Shown: positions 1 through 11,700 of the stretch, piece after piece | Position numbering within the stretch: the stretch's first letter is position 1 | Layout: every line of letters starts with the position of its first letter | The notes under the pieces: model-generated | Seen by the model: the letters and a program-made list of their open reading frames with translations, nothing else | Databases searched by the model: none | What the model was told of the DNA's origin: nothing | Source: Liolophura sinensis | Lineage: Eukaryota > Mollusca > Polyplacophora > Chitonida > Chitonidae | Length of the DNA: 64,000 bases | Direction of reading: 5' to 3' | Assembly (NCBI RefSeq): GCF_032854445.1 | Contig: NC_088300.1 | Location: 10,166,001-10,230,000 of the forward strand | Position numbers and translations under genes: made by a program

Positions 1-834
1 TCTTCACCACTTACTACGAATATCAAAAACAGAACGGAAAAACGTGGGGAAAATCTGGTCTGTTGAAGAAACACAGGTTTTTTTCAAGAACCCTGGTTAG
101 AAAAATTATTCCAATCTACAGAGTAGTTTTTCACATGAATCTGAGCTCTAAGTCCTCTAGCATATCAAACACCTGTCCATTTTTCTCTTTTCCTTTTCTC
201 AGCTCCATAGATGTACTTGTCGCATGTTATAGTTTGAACAAATAAAGTAAATTAGAGTTCACATCAAGTCTACCACATTAACCAGCACTGTGGGCATTAT
301 ATCACCAATGAAGTTACGTGCCTGTATTAATGTTCAGAGTTTTTTTGAGTAAGTGGACACTGACGCATGTTTCACCAAGTGCAAGTAGTGTAATGTGCAT
401 GTAACATCCACAGTGACCAGTACTGTAGGTCCCATAATTCCTCAACATTTACACATATGAAAGAGAAACTTTCAGTGCAATTTATGCATAGTTTCAATTT
501 GATTTTGAAGACAAAACAACACTGGTGGGAGTGACAAATTTCAAGGCTTCACAAAAAGTATAATTTTATCAGTCCACACAAAATAATGTCTTCAGAATAT
601 CCTTGAATAAACACCTTGCAGAAACATGAAAAGGTTAAAGAATTACAGTATTACGTCAATATGTAAGTATGTGTATATTGTGAAACAAGCTCCTGGGAAG
701 TTTTTCCTAAATCCCATCTAATCATAATTATTGTCTTGACTTTATTACCACCACTTACTGAAGTTTTGGAAGCCAGAGTTTATTCCACTCAAAGTATTAG
801 GATAAGACTACATGTGTGTACTATACATACTAAC
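1..834. other. Probable YLPM1 intron, left edge
   Basis: AT-rich sequence without a convincing exon. It contains a MITE-like copy (431-650). The short reading frame at 63-245 has no recognisable protein features. Confidence 0.5.
431..650. repeat. MITE family A, copy 1
   Basis: Ends in imperfect inverted repeats: CATAATTCCTCAACATTT at the left and AAAAGGTTAAAGAATTACAG at the right. The interior (CTTTCAGTGCAATTTATGCA, then AGTATAATTTTAT) matches the copy at 38439-38624. Confidence 0.6.
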
Positions 835-1894
835 CTATCCATGTCCCTGTTCATGGGGTCATCAGGCTTACCCCTGTCCTCATTGTCCCGATCCACAAAC
901 TCCTCACCCAGCTTCTGTGTGGGCTTTGGGACCTTCAGGTCCATCAAGGACACAGGACCCTGCTGCCGGGGGCCTCCTCCCCGCACCATGCCTCGCCCAG
1001 CTGGACCCCCAAATCTGCTGCCCATCCCCCGGTTGGAGTCGAAACAACCAGACTGACCCATGCTTCTACCTTGAGCCCCAGGGAAGCGTATTCCTCTACC
1101 AACGCCCCTACCAGAAAGATCTCCTCTCTGGTTGGGGATTCGGGGTCTAGGACCCCCCATGCTCATGGAGCCTTGCTGTCCTTGATTGGAGAAGTCATAG
1201 CCACCCTGCTGGGACACTGTCCCCATGTCCTCCTGGTTGTCCTCTGACGGCTCAATGTCCATGTCCCCAGATCCCTGACCCCGCATCCCAGGGCCTTGAA
1301 ACCGCTGCTGGCCCTGCCCCTGGTTAACTTGCCCCCAGGGCCTACCAAAACCCTGGCCCCTCTGACCAAACCCTCGCCCCCGCTGCCCAGGGCCTCCGAG
1401 CTGCTGTGACAGGTCATCCTGGTTGCCCTCCTCTCCCCCATAGCCTTGTGGTCCTCCTCTGCCCATGTTAGGCCCAGGCCCACCTCGGCCTCGCTGGAAG
1501 CCGCCCCTCATTCCGCGGCCTCTGTTTCCTTGGCCCATTCCACCATCCTTGTCCCAGCCCTGTCGCTGTTGGTTCCCCATAAAACCCCCTCCACCCTGAT
1601 CCATATCATTCTGACCTCCTTCAAAAGTCTGCCCCTGGAACGCCTGGCTTCTCCCCTGGCCAAAGCCTCCCTGAGGCCCACCTCTTCTCTGGCCTCGCAT
1701 TCCACCACCTTGTCCACGGCCACGTGCAAAATCAGGACTTCCACATGCTTGCTGATTGAGCTGGTTAAAGCCCTGTTGTTGTCCTCCTCTACCGCGCTGC
1801 TGGTTGTAGCCATATCCCTGCTGATGATTGTCTCCATAACCAAACCCTTGGCTGTAATTCCCTCCAGCATTATCTTGCGAGCCTGGCCCCAAAC
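835..1894 (-). CDS. YLPM1: YLPM1-like exon 5, Gly/Arg/Gln-rich
   Basis: 1060 nt with acceptor TTTTCAG and donor GTTAGT (G at 834). It encodes about 353 residues rich in RGG, GGF, QGG and GRG motifs, as in RNA-binding RGG proteins, then a more ordinary segment (GPVSLMDLKVPKPTQKLGEE). It is much more GC-rich than the surrounding introns. Splicing from exon 4 restores a single frame. It leaves in phase 2, so the next exon is left of the window or too short to recognise in 1-834. Confidence 0.8.
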
Positions 1895-4800
1895 CTGAAA
1901 ATGTTAAAAAAAAAACATGCACCTGTTGGCCTCAGGATCCAACTTTGCAATCGCCATGATATGGCTGAAATATTACTGATGTGGCATTCAGCCACATTCA
2001 TTCATTCCAACTCAACATTTCAAAATCACAACAGGTACAGTCCAGCTCAGACTAGAGGTCAATTATTTACCACTCATATCATGCTCTGAGATACTGAATA
2101 ACGCCTTACTGACATGAGACAAACACTTTACTGAGCTACTGAGGCGCATAGGATTATCGTCGAAGTTATGAATATACTATCCTAGCTAGTTTGCAAGCAA
2201 AGGTGCAGTCCCCGTGTATTCAGCTATGTTAGCATATTCTAGCTGTGAAAAGCGGCAAGTTTATCTTGCAATATGTAACCTACCTCAGCAAAACAAAATC
2301 AGTTCAAGTGGATTAAGCGACTTATTTAAGGGAGTAAATATGCGATCTAAGTCATCAACTGGTATCGATGATCAGCGTATTAATTTTGATATCCATTTAT
2401 GTTATGCCATAAAGAACCTTACAGCAGATATTTCATAGCAAAGTCGGCAAATCTTCACATGAACAAACGCGATTTTCTTGTGAATAAAGCATGTGCAATA
2501 CCGCATGCCTCCCACCTAGGACATCGCCCCAACACAGGCAGACAGCAGTCTTGTGTGGCCTTGCCTTTGCATGATCCTTCACACTCATGTCTTAATCCAA
2601 AAAATTCAAATAAAGTGTTAAACCAAAAATTCAAATAAAGTGTATTCAGGGTTCGCAGGCCTGACAAACTAAAAAATCCAAGGACTTTTCAAGTACTTTC
2701 AAGTACTTAAAATACAAATTCAAGTTCCTCAAACACCAGTCCCAATCTCCGCTTTCGCGTACTAACTGTGACACCAGGCACAGCTTGAATACTTTTTTAG
2801 GTCATTTCGTTTTCGTAAGCGTGGTACAGCCATGCCGTGGCATTCAACCGGTACGCAGCCTTGGTGCCATAACCTTCAGTCGGTGCAGACATCACTGATA
2901 ATCAGACAACCCATATTTGATTCTTATAAATTTTCCACTGTCCCTCAGAATAAAAAACGCAGCTTAAAATATTTTCGCACAACACATGTGTTTGTAAACA
3001 GCACCACTGTCAGTCATGAGTAGTCCAGGGCGGACTTGCCCATACTGGAGACATCTATTCTTCGGAGACACAATTGGCTGTGTGCCCGACTGACACTGCT
3101 GGCGTCGCGCAAAGCCAGTCCTTGAAATCTGGGAACTGCAGCCATTCATCACTGAAACAACAGTTGTCTGGCATCTTTAATGTTATCTTTCACACACCAA
3201 ATCACACTCAATGACAGCTTAAGTTGTTACCGCCAAACCAAAAAATGGCAATCTTAGCGCCCTCTGGCAGAGAAACCGAAGTCTATAGTGGCACAAAACT
3301 ATTACCGCGTACATACCACTGGCAGCCACTTTAGGTGCATGTCCATTGCCAGTTGATTCACAGATTCTTACCACCGAATAACTTTCTTCACATGACACAA
3401 ACAAAATCAAGTGCTTTCATGGACCTCCACATCAAAATGGCACTTTCCAGTTCTAGGGAGATGAAGAATGTAGAGTTAGTTTTAGCAGTGGTGATCCATT
3501 ATGAATCTCACGTGGACTCACACATAAATCACTACTTTAAAAGAAGATTGCCATAACAAAGAGCTAAATTTTCTGTCGTCAGCTTTCCACAGACATGACA
3601 GTTCTCAGGCACGTGTGTGTGATCAGTGACAGTGGGCAGATCACTGACTCTGCAGGCGACTGTCTGCCCTGGAACTCTCCGCAGGTGCTCCACAAGCTCT
3701 CTATAAGACCTCCAGGATCACACTTATCTATGCCTGCTTTTGACTTTTAGTCCGAGCTGTACTGTATAGAAAATAGATTTTAGTTTCAGACACTAATCAT
3801 GAAGTTATTAAAACTGTCAGAATTTTTTAAATAGAAGTAATCAGATTCTGAATACATCTTGAGCACCACTGCCAACAGTTTTTGTTGACACAAGACAAAC
3901 ATCATTTTTAAAAGTACTTTAAATACCTTTTTGTCTTTGGCTTTCAAAGCAGCCATTAAATACAACTCAGCAGGTCTGTTTAGCTACCTATTTCACTTGT
4001 CCTACCCTGGGTACTGGATGGGTCTGGGCCGGCAGATGAGGGAGCAGCACTGGCTGCAGATTGCAGGACCTTTTCTTTCCTTGTCTTGATGTCAGCTTTC
4101 CTCTGCTCCATCTGTACTTCATACTGCTTCCACTGTGACTCATACTGCTGAAACAGTTCCTTGTTAGGGTGAGCTGAAAACAACAAAAACAACACACATG
4201 ATATTTCTTCACAAAGCTATACGACAAGGGTTTAACTTCGTACTTATATGATGGCAATTGCTTTACAATTGTTCCTAAAGTAACCTACATGCTCTTCATT
4301 CAGCTACCTGAAACTATCTCCTGGCTTGAAACCACAGCCAACTCAACCACAGTAGGATTCAAACCTGCACCCTCACACTGACCAAAGGCAGAACACAAAT
4401 CATGATTGTGTCACCATGCAATGTCCACAAAACTCAAGTCATGCTCTGTGCAACCAGACCTGCTATTACAGACTGTGAAGGACAAAGACTAACATGTTTT
4501 AAGTTTAAGTATAACTATAAGAAAACATTTCTTATAAAATATTTCACCAACAACTGAATGTTTCATGTGACAATGTTTTTTTTCTGTGTCGATGAACATT
4601 ACAACCAATGAAATTACACTGTAATGAAACTCTCAAAAGTATTTTAACAGACAAAAGTTGTCAGGGTTAAAATGTAGAAAAAAAGTTAAAAAGCCTCGTA
4701 GTTCCCCATGGAAATCTTCAAAACTGAAGAATTTTCTCCCAAATGACAGTGACAGCCCTGCATGATGGCATACCTTTGTTTTGTTCTTTCCAATCATCGT

Positions 4801-6646
4801 ACTGTTTTCTCCAATCTGAATACTGCTGACTGAACTCCTCTTCCTCTTTCAGTATGGCTTCAACTTCTGTAGAGAACAGCATTTATTTCTTTACTGGTAT
4901 GGTCAAGTATGATTCCACAGCATGATTTCTGGATTTCTTATCTCATTATATTTATTTATTTGATTGGTGTTTTACACTGTACTCAAGAATATTTCACTTA
5001 TATTTCGGCAGCCAGCATTATGATGGGAGATGGGCACATGCCACATATGGTCAGGAAGGAGACCAGCATGAGCTCGACTTGAGCTTACAGCGACCACTTT
5101 GATGAGAGGCTTCCGGGTCATTCGTGTAAAAACGGAGGCCATGGGGCCCCATCAGGTCATTATCAGAAAAATGATAGAGACAGCAGATTCAGATACATGA
5201 TTCAGTATTTCTGAACAAATTTCTGTCAGTAACAACTGTAACTTTTGGCCACCAAATTCATTTGTGAGAAACAAAAACATGCCTGGATTCTATTAGTTAC
5301 CTGGTGTTTTTGTTGGTGATGGAGGTGGTGGCTTCTGCGTGTTGCTATATGGGTTAGGAGCATCCCTGGGGGGTGGGGGAGGCTGCTGGTACATGCTCCA
5401 GCCCTGATACTGCTGAGACTGCTGTGGTTGATGTGGTTGATATTGATGCTGTTGTTGCTGTTGCTGCCATTGTTGTGCTTGCATCTGAAGCTGTGACAGC
5501 TTCTGTTGTTCAATATCATCAGATGGTGTCAAGCTCTGGAATGTAACACACATAGTCATGTAACATAATATCTACGGATAGGATCATCTGAAAATGGGTT
5601 TCTCTCTGTTCCCTTAAGATTGAATAAATGAATGATCATGGCTAAATGCCACTTAAATGACATTTGCAATTTTATAGCCATACTGTGGCAAGAACATGTC
5701 TAAACCATGAGGAAATAAACCCTTAAAATTGAAAGTAAATATATCCAACAAGCCGATTCAACATTTCATGATCTTCGTAATAATACAAGATATATATACT
5801 CTTTCTGGCATTCCACCGGCATTCCTGCCTTAGTTGGTTGGCAGCCCACTTCTTTGGTGTTAATTGTGACTCTTCAATGAACTGAGGCCATTCTACCATG
5901 TGCATCAATCTAGAGTTACAATAGCCAGAGCCAATACGGCACTTCTACTCACTTATGTTGGGATCTGTACACTTTAGGCTGGGCTGCCTTTCTTTGTTGT
6001 TCTCAAGGCATCCATCGTGTAATTCAAAAGTACATTCTTCAATAAAATGACATTGTATTCTACCACTAGAGCAAATTAACAACTGTACAAGGCCTATGAG
6101 AGATGCAAGCTCTCGGCAGTTCTGCAACCTCAGAAGTTGAGGTTAGAACCCTGGCAGTATCCGCTGTTCACGCATTAGTGTCGGGCGAATGGAGGCCTTT
6201 CTAACTCCAACTTCCCGTAAATGCGCGAGCACCCCCACATGGAACTCCCAAGAACTCGTATCTCTCGCAGGCCCTATTTCAGAGTAAATACAGTACAGGT
6301 CTATGAATAGGACAATACTTACAGATTCCCCCTTAGCTGACTGTCCATCATCAGAAGGTGGAGGGTCAGGAGGTAGCGGGGGCTTTTCATCTTTGGGTGG
6401 GGGTGCAGGGGCGACTGGGGGATCACCCTCGGGCTGTGGAGGCTGTGGTGGCTGTGGTGGTAACGGCGGCTGCCCTGTGTTCAGAACCGATGACACCCCG
6501 CCGTACCCTTGTTGTGCGGCCCATGGTTGCTGTTGTTGTTGTTGATAATACCAACCATATATTTGCTGTTGGTAGGCCATTTGCTGAGGGTTCATCTGCT
6601 GCATATCGTTGGGTGCCTGGCCCATCTGATGCCAATTCTGATACAT
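835..6646 (-). CDS. YLPM1: YLPM1/ZAP3-like protein, N-terminal five coding exons (partial gene)
   Basis: Five coding exons, read right to left, at 6646-6323, 5535-5301, 4866-4774, 4173-4006 and 1894-835. All junctions are GT-AG and the phases agree (0, 1, 1, 1), giving about 626 residues before the gene leaves the window. The product starts MYQNWHQ and is Gln/Pro-rich. Exons 3 and 4 carry the Trp/Tyr/Gln-rich helical stretch typical of YLPM1 (QYSDWRKQYDDWKEQ, then NKELFQQYESQWKQYEVQ), which I align by memory to the vertebrate protein. Exon 5 is Gly/Arg/Gln-rich. In vertebrates YLPM1 is a nuclear, PP1-associated protein with a C-terminal P-loop kinase-like domain; that domain must lie left of position 1. 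The function here is inferred from the family. The extra Gly/Arg-rich block could be lineage-specific. Confidence 0.85.
1948..2018 (+). repeat. Short SINE tail (CATT-repeat type)
   Basis: Contains GATATGGCTGAAATATTACT and ends in CATTCATTCATTCC. The same tail recurs inverted at 44094-44153, 5622-5690 and 63098-63145. A tail with a short tandem tetramer is typical of mollusc tRNA-derived SINEs. Confidence 0.5.
2020..4005. other. YLPM1 intron 4
   Basis: About 2 kb between exons 5 and 4. No exon, array or recognisable element was seen beyond the short SINE tail ending near 2018. A short micro-exon cannot be excluded, but phases of exons 4 and 5 already match. Confidence 0.5.
4006..4173 (-). CDS. 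YLPM1: YLPM1-like exon 4
   Basis: 168 nt, acceptor TTTTCAG, phase 1 in and out, donor GTAGGA. It encodes AHPNKELFQQYESQWKQYEV and a charged helix, then an Ala/Ser/Pro tail. It corresponds to the YPHKDQLQEYEKQWKTW stretch of the vertebrate protein. The donor leaves one G that joins exon 5 to make a Gly codon. Confidence 0.85.
4320..4400 (-). repeat. Possible tRNA-like SINE head fragment
   Basis: On the minus strand the segment contains GGTTTGAATCC, close to a pol III B box, followed by a sequence resembling SINE bodies. It sits in YLPM1 intron 3. No tail or duplication could be found, so it is weak. Confidence 0.3.
4774..4866 (-). CDS. YLPM1: YLPM1-like exon 3
   Basis: 93 nt, phase 1 in and out, with acceptor CTACAG and donor GTATGC. 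It encodes 31 residues of strongly charged, Trp-spaced helix (EEEEFSQQYSDWRKQYDDW). This is the most family-specific part of the visible protein together with exon 4. Confidence 0.88.
4950..5156 (-). repeat. tRNA-derived SINE family 1, nearly complete
   Basis: Minus-strand SINE in YLPM1 intron 2, ending in an (AAAT) tail (TTTATTTATTTGATTGG on plus). The tRNA-like head lies near 5156. It is flanked by TCATTAT at 4943-4949 and 5157-5163, a probable target-site duplication. Confidence 0.75.
5301..5535 (-). CDS. YLPM1: YLPM1-like exon 2
   Basis: 235 nt, entering in phase 0 after acceptor TTCCAG and leaving in phase 1 at GTAACT. It encodes SLTPSDDIEQQKLSQLQMQA followed by a Gln/His-rich run and a Pro-rich end. 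The segment LSQLQMQAQQWQQQQ resembles the LKQLQ..AAHWQQ stretch of vertebrate YLPM1. Confidence 0.85.
5622..5690 (-). repeat. Short SINE tail (CATT-repeat type), degraded
   Basis: Starts with GAATAAATGAATGATCATGG and continues through a diverged copy of the same tail as at 44094-44153. It lies in YLPM1 intron 1. Confidence 0.45.
6323..6646 (-). CDS. YLPM1: YLPM1-like exon 1 (start exon)
   Basis: Exactly 108 codons from ATG at 6646-6644 to a strong donor (GTAAGT, G at 6322). It encodes MYQNWHQMGQ, a Gln/Tyr-rich stretch with a short poly-Gln run, then Pro-rich segments (PPLPPQPPQPPQ) and ends AKGES. Low-complexity composition matches the YLPM1 N-terminus. The plus-strand readings over the same bases are shadows. 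Confidence 0.85.
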
Positions 6647-6719
6647 GATTGCTCAAATTGATTAGGGACTGAGAGAAATTCGGATTATCAAAGAGTAAAA
6701 CAAGAAAAGCACAGACTGG

Positions 6720-6800
6720 AGGCAGACATAATGTCACTGATAACGTCTCGCGAGATACCACGCTGTTCTCCTCACACAACGTTTTCCAGGAGAAAACCTC
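6720..6800 (-). promoter_or_regulatory. Probable YLPM1-like promoter with TCTCGCGAGA palindrome
   Basis: The perfect palindrome TCTCGCGAGA lies at 6746-6755, 100 bp upstream of the YLPM1 start codon. In vertebrates this motif marks CpG-type housekeeping promoters and is bound by BANP. Its placement suggests the core promoter of YLPM1, possibly shared with the divergent crotonase gene. The transcription start cannot be seen. Confidence 0.55.
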
Positions 6801-7207
6801 CAGAAGGTGGAGAGGCTGATGGGCGGCTGACTCGGCTTTATGGTTGCATGCGTGAAAATTTTACGGTTCAAACTAATGTGGCAAATACTCAACAGACGAT
6901 GTAGAAATATAAGCGGGGTATGAGCCTCAACCGCTTAGTGTCGTAACGTCCAAAAAATTTTGCGTTGTCATGTCTAGATTTAGGCCGATTTGCCAAGATT
7001 TTGTGAGGTAAACCTCTGGACGAGGCGACACCAATTTCATGTGGTGTTATACGGGGAGCCGGAAAAAGGGCGAAAATGATTGTGCCATTACATTTTCACC
7101 CAATAGCGAGATTTTACAGTTTTGAACCTAGGAGGACCATATGTTTCTCAATTAAATATGTCTATAAGCTCTGCAGGCTGTTAATATTTCAGCTCAATCG
7201 CCTCACT

Positions 7208-7241
7208 GGTTTTATATATATTTATTTTTATATATAAAACC
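7208..7241. repeat. Perfect AT-rich hairpin
   Basis: GGTTTTATATATA and its exact complement TATATATAAAACC flank a short loop, in the intergenic space between YLPM1 and the crotonase gene. It may be cruciform-prone. No function can be assigned. Confidence 0.6.
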
Positions 7242-7324
7242 AATACGGCTGTCAAATCATGTGTCCCAAGACTTCACTAGCCTATCTACAACATAACTAG
7301 GTTTCAATAGTTTCTGTTTGGGGG

Positions 7325-7619
7325 TGTTACATCCAATCCTGGGTTGAGTCACACCTAAGACATTGAAAGAGGAAGTTGTAGCTTCCTTGCTTGGAGTTCA
7401 GCATTGAGGGCATAGTGCAACGACGGGTTGACACGTATCAGTATAATGGCTTGGGTGGAGCAGCTTATTTGCCTTCAGTAAGTCGTCTTAGTGAAGCAGC
7501 ACTAGATAAAAGGGTGGTGGAAATTCATCCTGCAACAAGGAGGCACATTACGTGCACTCTAAGGACTCCGTCGTCATATGACTGAAAAAACCCTTCAACC
7601 ATTAGCACTCACTCACTCA
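7325..7619 (+). repeat. tRNA-derived SINE family 2, 5'-truncated
   Basis: Begins near the B box (ATCCAATCCTGG) and runs through GAGGAAGTTGTAGCTTCCT to the CACTCACTCACTCA end. It is the same element as the full-length minus-strand copy at 50166-50505. Any reading frame here is SINE sequence, not a gene. Confidence 0.75.
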
Positions 7620-8117
7620 ATAATTTCTGTCAAGTTGTTTTTGTTCCAGACATGAAACAAATTTAGCTTCTAAGTCCATCATGTTATGTCAGTAGGCTTG
7701 AATTTCTTTCTAGTGAAGTTTTCTGGGTATATCTCAAAAATTTCAAAGGTTCAGAAAAAGACAGAGCACATTCGCAGTCAGTGAACTAATATACATCAGA
7801 ATACATCAATATTGTATCAAAATTCCAACCTTTTTGTGACATCATATTATTGACCAGTGGGGAACTTAAGAAGTTTTGAACAAATTTTGAGGTTTTTCCC
7901 AAACTCTGTGTAGCTTAAGTTCCTTGATCCCGTATGAGGACATCTGCCCTTATCCAGTAAGGCCATGGAATTGAATCCAGCTCTAGCTGTCATCACTACC
8001 TGTACCAAACAATTTTCTTGTGATTAGTCAGGCTAATATTCAGCAACTTGGCACCAACAATGATAATGTCATTGAGCACCATCACACTTTTGACCTTTGA
8101 CTTTTCATGACATCCAC

Positions 8118-8530
8118 AGGGGCCTCTGTGGCTGAGGGGTTTAACACGCCAGTGCGTGGTAATGACCCAGGAGCCTCTCACCGGTGCGGTCACTGTGAGT
8201 TTAAGTCCAGCTCAGCAACCTGCAGATGGATACCAGGTTTCCTCCCACCATAATGCTGGCCGCCATCTTATACCCTAAATGACCATAAATTTCGTCCATG
8301 ACTAACTTGTCCAAGTTTCCCGATTCTAAGAGCTCTGTTGATTTTATAAAAGGTGTTTTGAGGTTTGCTTGGAACATGGGATAATATTCTACTTGAAAAT
8401 TATAAGTTTCAACACTAATAATATTTTGTGACATTTATTTGCCTCTGAAAATGCTCTTTTTTTTTTTTAGGTCATTTAGGGTAATTGAAATATTCTTGAG
8501 TGCAGCATAAAACACCAATGAAATAAATAA
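8118..8530 (+). repeat. tRNA-derived SINE family 1, split by an inserted MITE
   Basis: Head GGGGCCTCTGTGGCTGAGG (A-box region) and B-box region GTGAGTTTAAGTCCAGCTC. The body ends at 8272, is interrupted by a 209-bp inverted-repeat element, and resumes at 8482 (TAATTGAAATATTCTTGAG) to the AAATAAATAA tail. The tail lies about 35 bp before the crotonase exon 1 acceptor-like site. Confidence 0.8.
8273..8481. mobile_element. MITE family B nested in a SINE
   Basis: 209 bp bounded by CCCTAAATGACC and GGTCATTTAGGG, exact inverted repeats, with TA on each side where the uninterrupted SINE has a single TA. This is the footprint of a TA-targeting non-autonomous DNA transposon. No open frame of note. 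Confidence 0.8.
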
Positions 8531-8568
8531 GCACAGATGACTCCATGTAAAGGTATATTTTCAGTTTT

Positions 8569-8760
8569 ATGAGCCCTGTATGGTGCAGGAAGATGTCATC
8601 AACAAGCCTGCCTGTATTCAACAGCATTTTGTACTCTGTCAAGAACAGAGTTGCCAATATTCAGTTAAATCGTCCGGCGCGAATGAATGCCATTGATCAT
8701 CACATGCCGAGAGAACTACAAACTGCTGTCGAGCTTGCCAATGAAAATATGGATGTAAAG
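8569..8760 (+). CDS. Crotonase-like exon 1
   Basis: 64 codons from ATG 8569, with donor GTACTT at 8761. ATG 8593 is an alternative start, because conservation begins only around residue 17. A TTTTCAG at 8558-8564, five bases before the ATG, suggests an acceptor and thus an unseen upstream 5'UTR exon. Confidence 0.85.
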
Positions 8761-11700
8761 GTACTTAAGGAATTAGTGTACAGATTAGTTATTTTTTAAT
8801 AGTAAGCCATTACTGTATACATTGTTAAACTGAATGTAAAAAAATATTGGAAAAAAGTACAATAAATCTGAGTAATATGGCATTAAAATCACTAGATAAT
8901 GAGACTGGGTTTATGCATTTTTTCCGCCATTACTCGGTAACATCTGCTGAATGACGTCATACAAGTCCAACTTTTACGAGCTGTCAGAGCTTCACCATTT
9001 AGTTCAGTGTTAAATTGCCACACAAGTGACAACAAGCTTATTGAATTTCTCCACGAAATGGTTTGCTGTACTGTATACGGTTGTGAAAACAGGTCCCTGA
9101 AGAACCCTGAAGTTGGATTTTTAAAGTTTCCAGATAATTTGGCCCTCAGGAAAGTGTGGATTCACGGCACAAAACAGAGGGGTTTTATACCCAGTTAATT
9201 TCTGAGACCCCATTTTGAAGTAAATCCACTTGGGGAAGGAATGATATTTATTGTGAAGCAGACAAAAGGAGAGAATAGCAAATATTAAATCTGATATGCA
9301 AATGAAATGTAGACCTACAGTGTAGCACAGGATACAGCTTTGCCTTACCAGTTCGTGTTGCCAGTGCGGTTGGAAATGCCTGGACAAAGATCAAATTCAG
9401 TGTCTGAAAACTTGAAATCTAAAGTCTGATCAGAAATGTCAGTCTCATAAATCGTCCACTGTGGGTTCAAATTTACATGGCGGTATGCTTGTTTCTGTGT
9501 AGCTAGAATCCATCTCGAAAATGACACCGTTTTCAGCCAGGGTAGTAAATCTATTGTTTTTGGTCATAATTACGATTCTCAGAGGCCCACCTAGTAACAT
9601 ACCTGTAAACAGGTCATAAATTTTTATGCTAAGGAAAAATAGCTAAATCTGGACACTAATCCTTTAACTGAGGCAAGGGCATAATAGAGGCCCACTTTAA
9701 GAAACAGGAGTTACCCGTGTTGGCTTTTTTGTAGAATTACCAATGTGTGCTTGTAGAGTTACCAGTTTGTGTTTAATTATTTGTAGAGTTACCAATGTGT
9801 TCTTGCTTTTAGGGTTACCATTGTGTGCTTGTAAAGTTACCATTGTCTTGTGTGCTTGCTTGTAGAGTTACCAATGTGTGTTTGTACGGTAGTTAACAAT
9901 ATATGCCTGTAGTGTTACCAATGTGTGCTTGTAGATTTTTACCATTGTTTTACCATTTTAATTGTAGAGTTACCAGTGTGGACTGTCTTGTAGAGTTACC
10001 AATGTGTGCTTGCTTGTAGTTATCAATTTGTGCTTGCTTGTAGAGTTACCAGTGTGTGCTTGCTTGTAGAGTTACCAGTGTGTGCTTGCTTGTAGAGTTA
10101 CCAGTGTGTGCTTGTAAAGTTACCAATGTGTGCTTGCTTGTAGAGTTACCAGTGTGTGCATGCTTGTAGAGTTACCAGTGTGTGGATGCTTGTAGAGTTA
10201 CCAGTGTGTGGATGTAAAGTTACCAATGTGTGCTTACATGTAGAGTTACCACTGTGTGCTTGTTGTGTTACAGATGTGTGCTAGCTTGTATAGTTACCAG
10301 TGTGTGCTTGTAGAGTTACTAATGTTTCTTTGTAGAGTTACCAGTGTGTACTTGTAGAGTTACAAATGTTTGCTTGTTGGGTTTATAAATAACATTGTGT
10401 GGTTGTAATTACCAGTGTTTGCTTGCTTGTTTGCAGCTGATTTTATGAAGGGAAATCTGATAAAGGATTTATAAAGGATTTTCAAAATATCTGATCTTCG
10501 ACCAAAATGGCCAAATCTAATGATTTTACTGTTAAAATGGGGGTTGGTTTTCGAGAAGAAGTTGAAGTTAATTTTGATGGAAACGGTTGTCTTTCCAGCT
10601 TGTGGAGTTACCAATTGGTTCATCTAGAGTTTACCACGTCATTTTAGAGACTGAGTTACCAATCTGTGCTTGTAGCAATACCAATAAATGCGTTTTTAGT
10701 TCTAGCATTGTGTGTTTGTGGAGTGACCAACATACATGTATTTGTAGCATACCAGTATGTGTTTGTAGAAATATTTCATAACTTTTGTGAGATCACTTTG
10801 TATTTTTTCTGTTTAACCTCAGCTGTCATATTTGGATCACACTAATCTTTAATAGCTAAACATTAGCCAAAAATAAATATATAAATAAATGAGGCATAGT
10901 GGTCAGAATTGGTCAGTGTATATTGTACGCACAGTTTGTTCATATGTTGTTTACTCAATCTGTTGTTTCATGTTGAAAGTACAGCACATAGGTCACAGAA
11001 GGATTTTTCTGGAGTTAACCTCTTTGAATGAGGAATTACTGCAAGAGTTTTTGAATGATCTGCAGAGAATAAATTATAGTTGTATGGAAGATTAGGAGGG
11101 AATATATGGAGAATATATAGACGATAATTGGGGTAGTTCATTGAGGATCTGCTGGATGGTTCATGGAATTGTTCTTGGTGAGTGAGTGAGTGCTTGGGGT
11201 TTAACGTCGCCTTGCTGTGTATGCAGGGCATACAAGGAATTGTTCATGGTGAGTGTGCAGGGTATAAATAGAATAGTTCTTGGTGGGTGTGCAGGTATAA
11301 ATGGAATAGTTCATGGTGGTGTGCAAGGTTTAAATGGAATAGTTCATGGTGGATCTGCAGGGTATAAATGGAAAAGTTTGTGGTGGGTGTGCAGAGTATA
11401 AATGGAATTGTTCATGGTGGGTGTGCAGGATATAAATGGACTAGTTCTTGGTGGGTATGCAGGGTATACATGGAATAGTTCTTGGTGGGTCTGCAGGGTA
11501 TAAATGAAATAGTTCTTGGTGGGTGTGCAGGATGTAAATGGAATAGTTCATGGTAGGTGTGCAGGGTATAAATAAGATAGTTCATGGTGGGTGTGCAGGG
11601 TATAAATGGAATAGTTCATTGTGGTGTGCAAGGTATAAATGGAAAAGTTCACAGTGGTTGTGCAGGGTATAAATGGATTAGTTCATGGTGGGTGTGCAGG

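Noticed and set aside
736-1483. Frames of 106-112 codons on both strands at 736-1483
   Set aside because: They overlap the Gly/Arg-rich YLPM1 exon in other frames; the composition of the exon keeps these shadows open.
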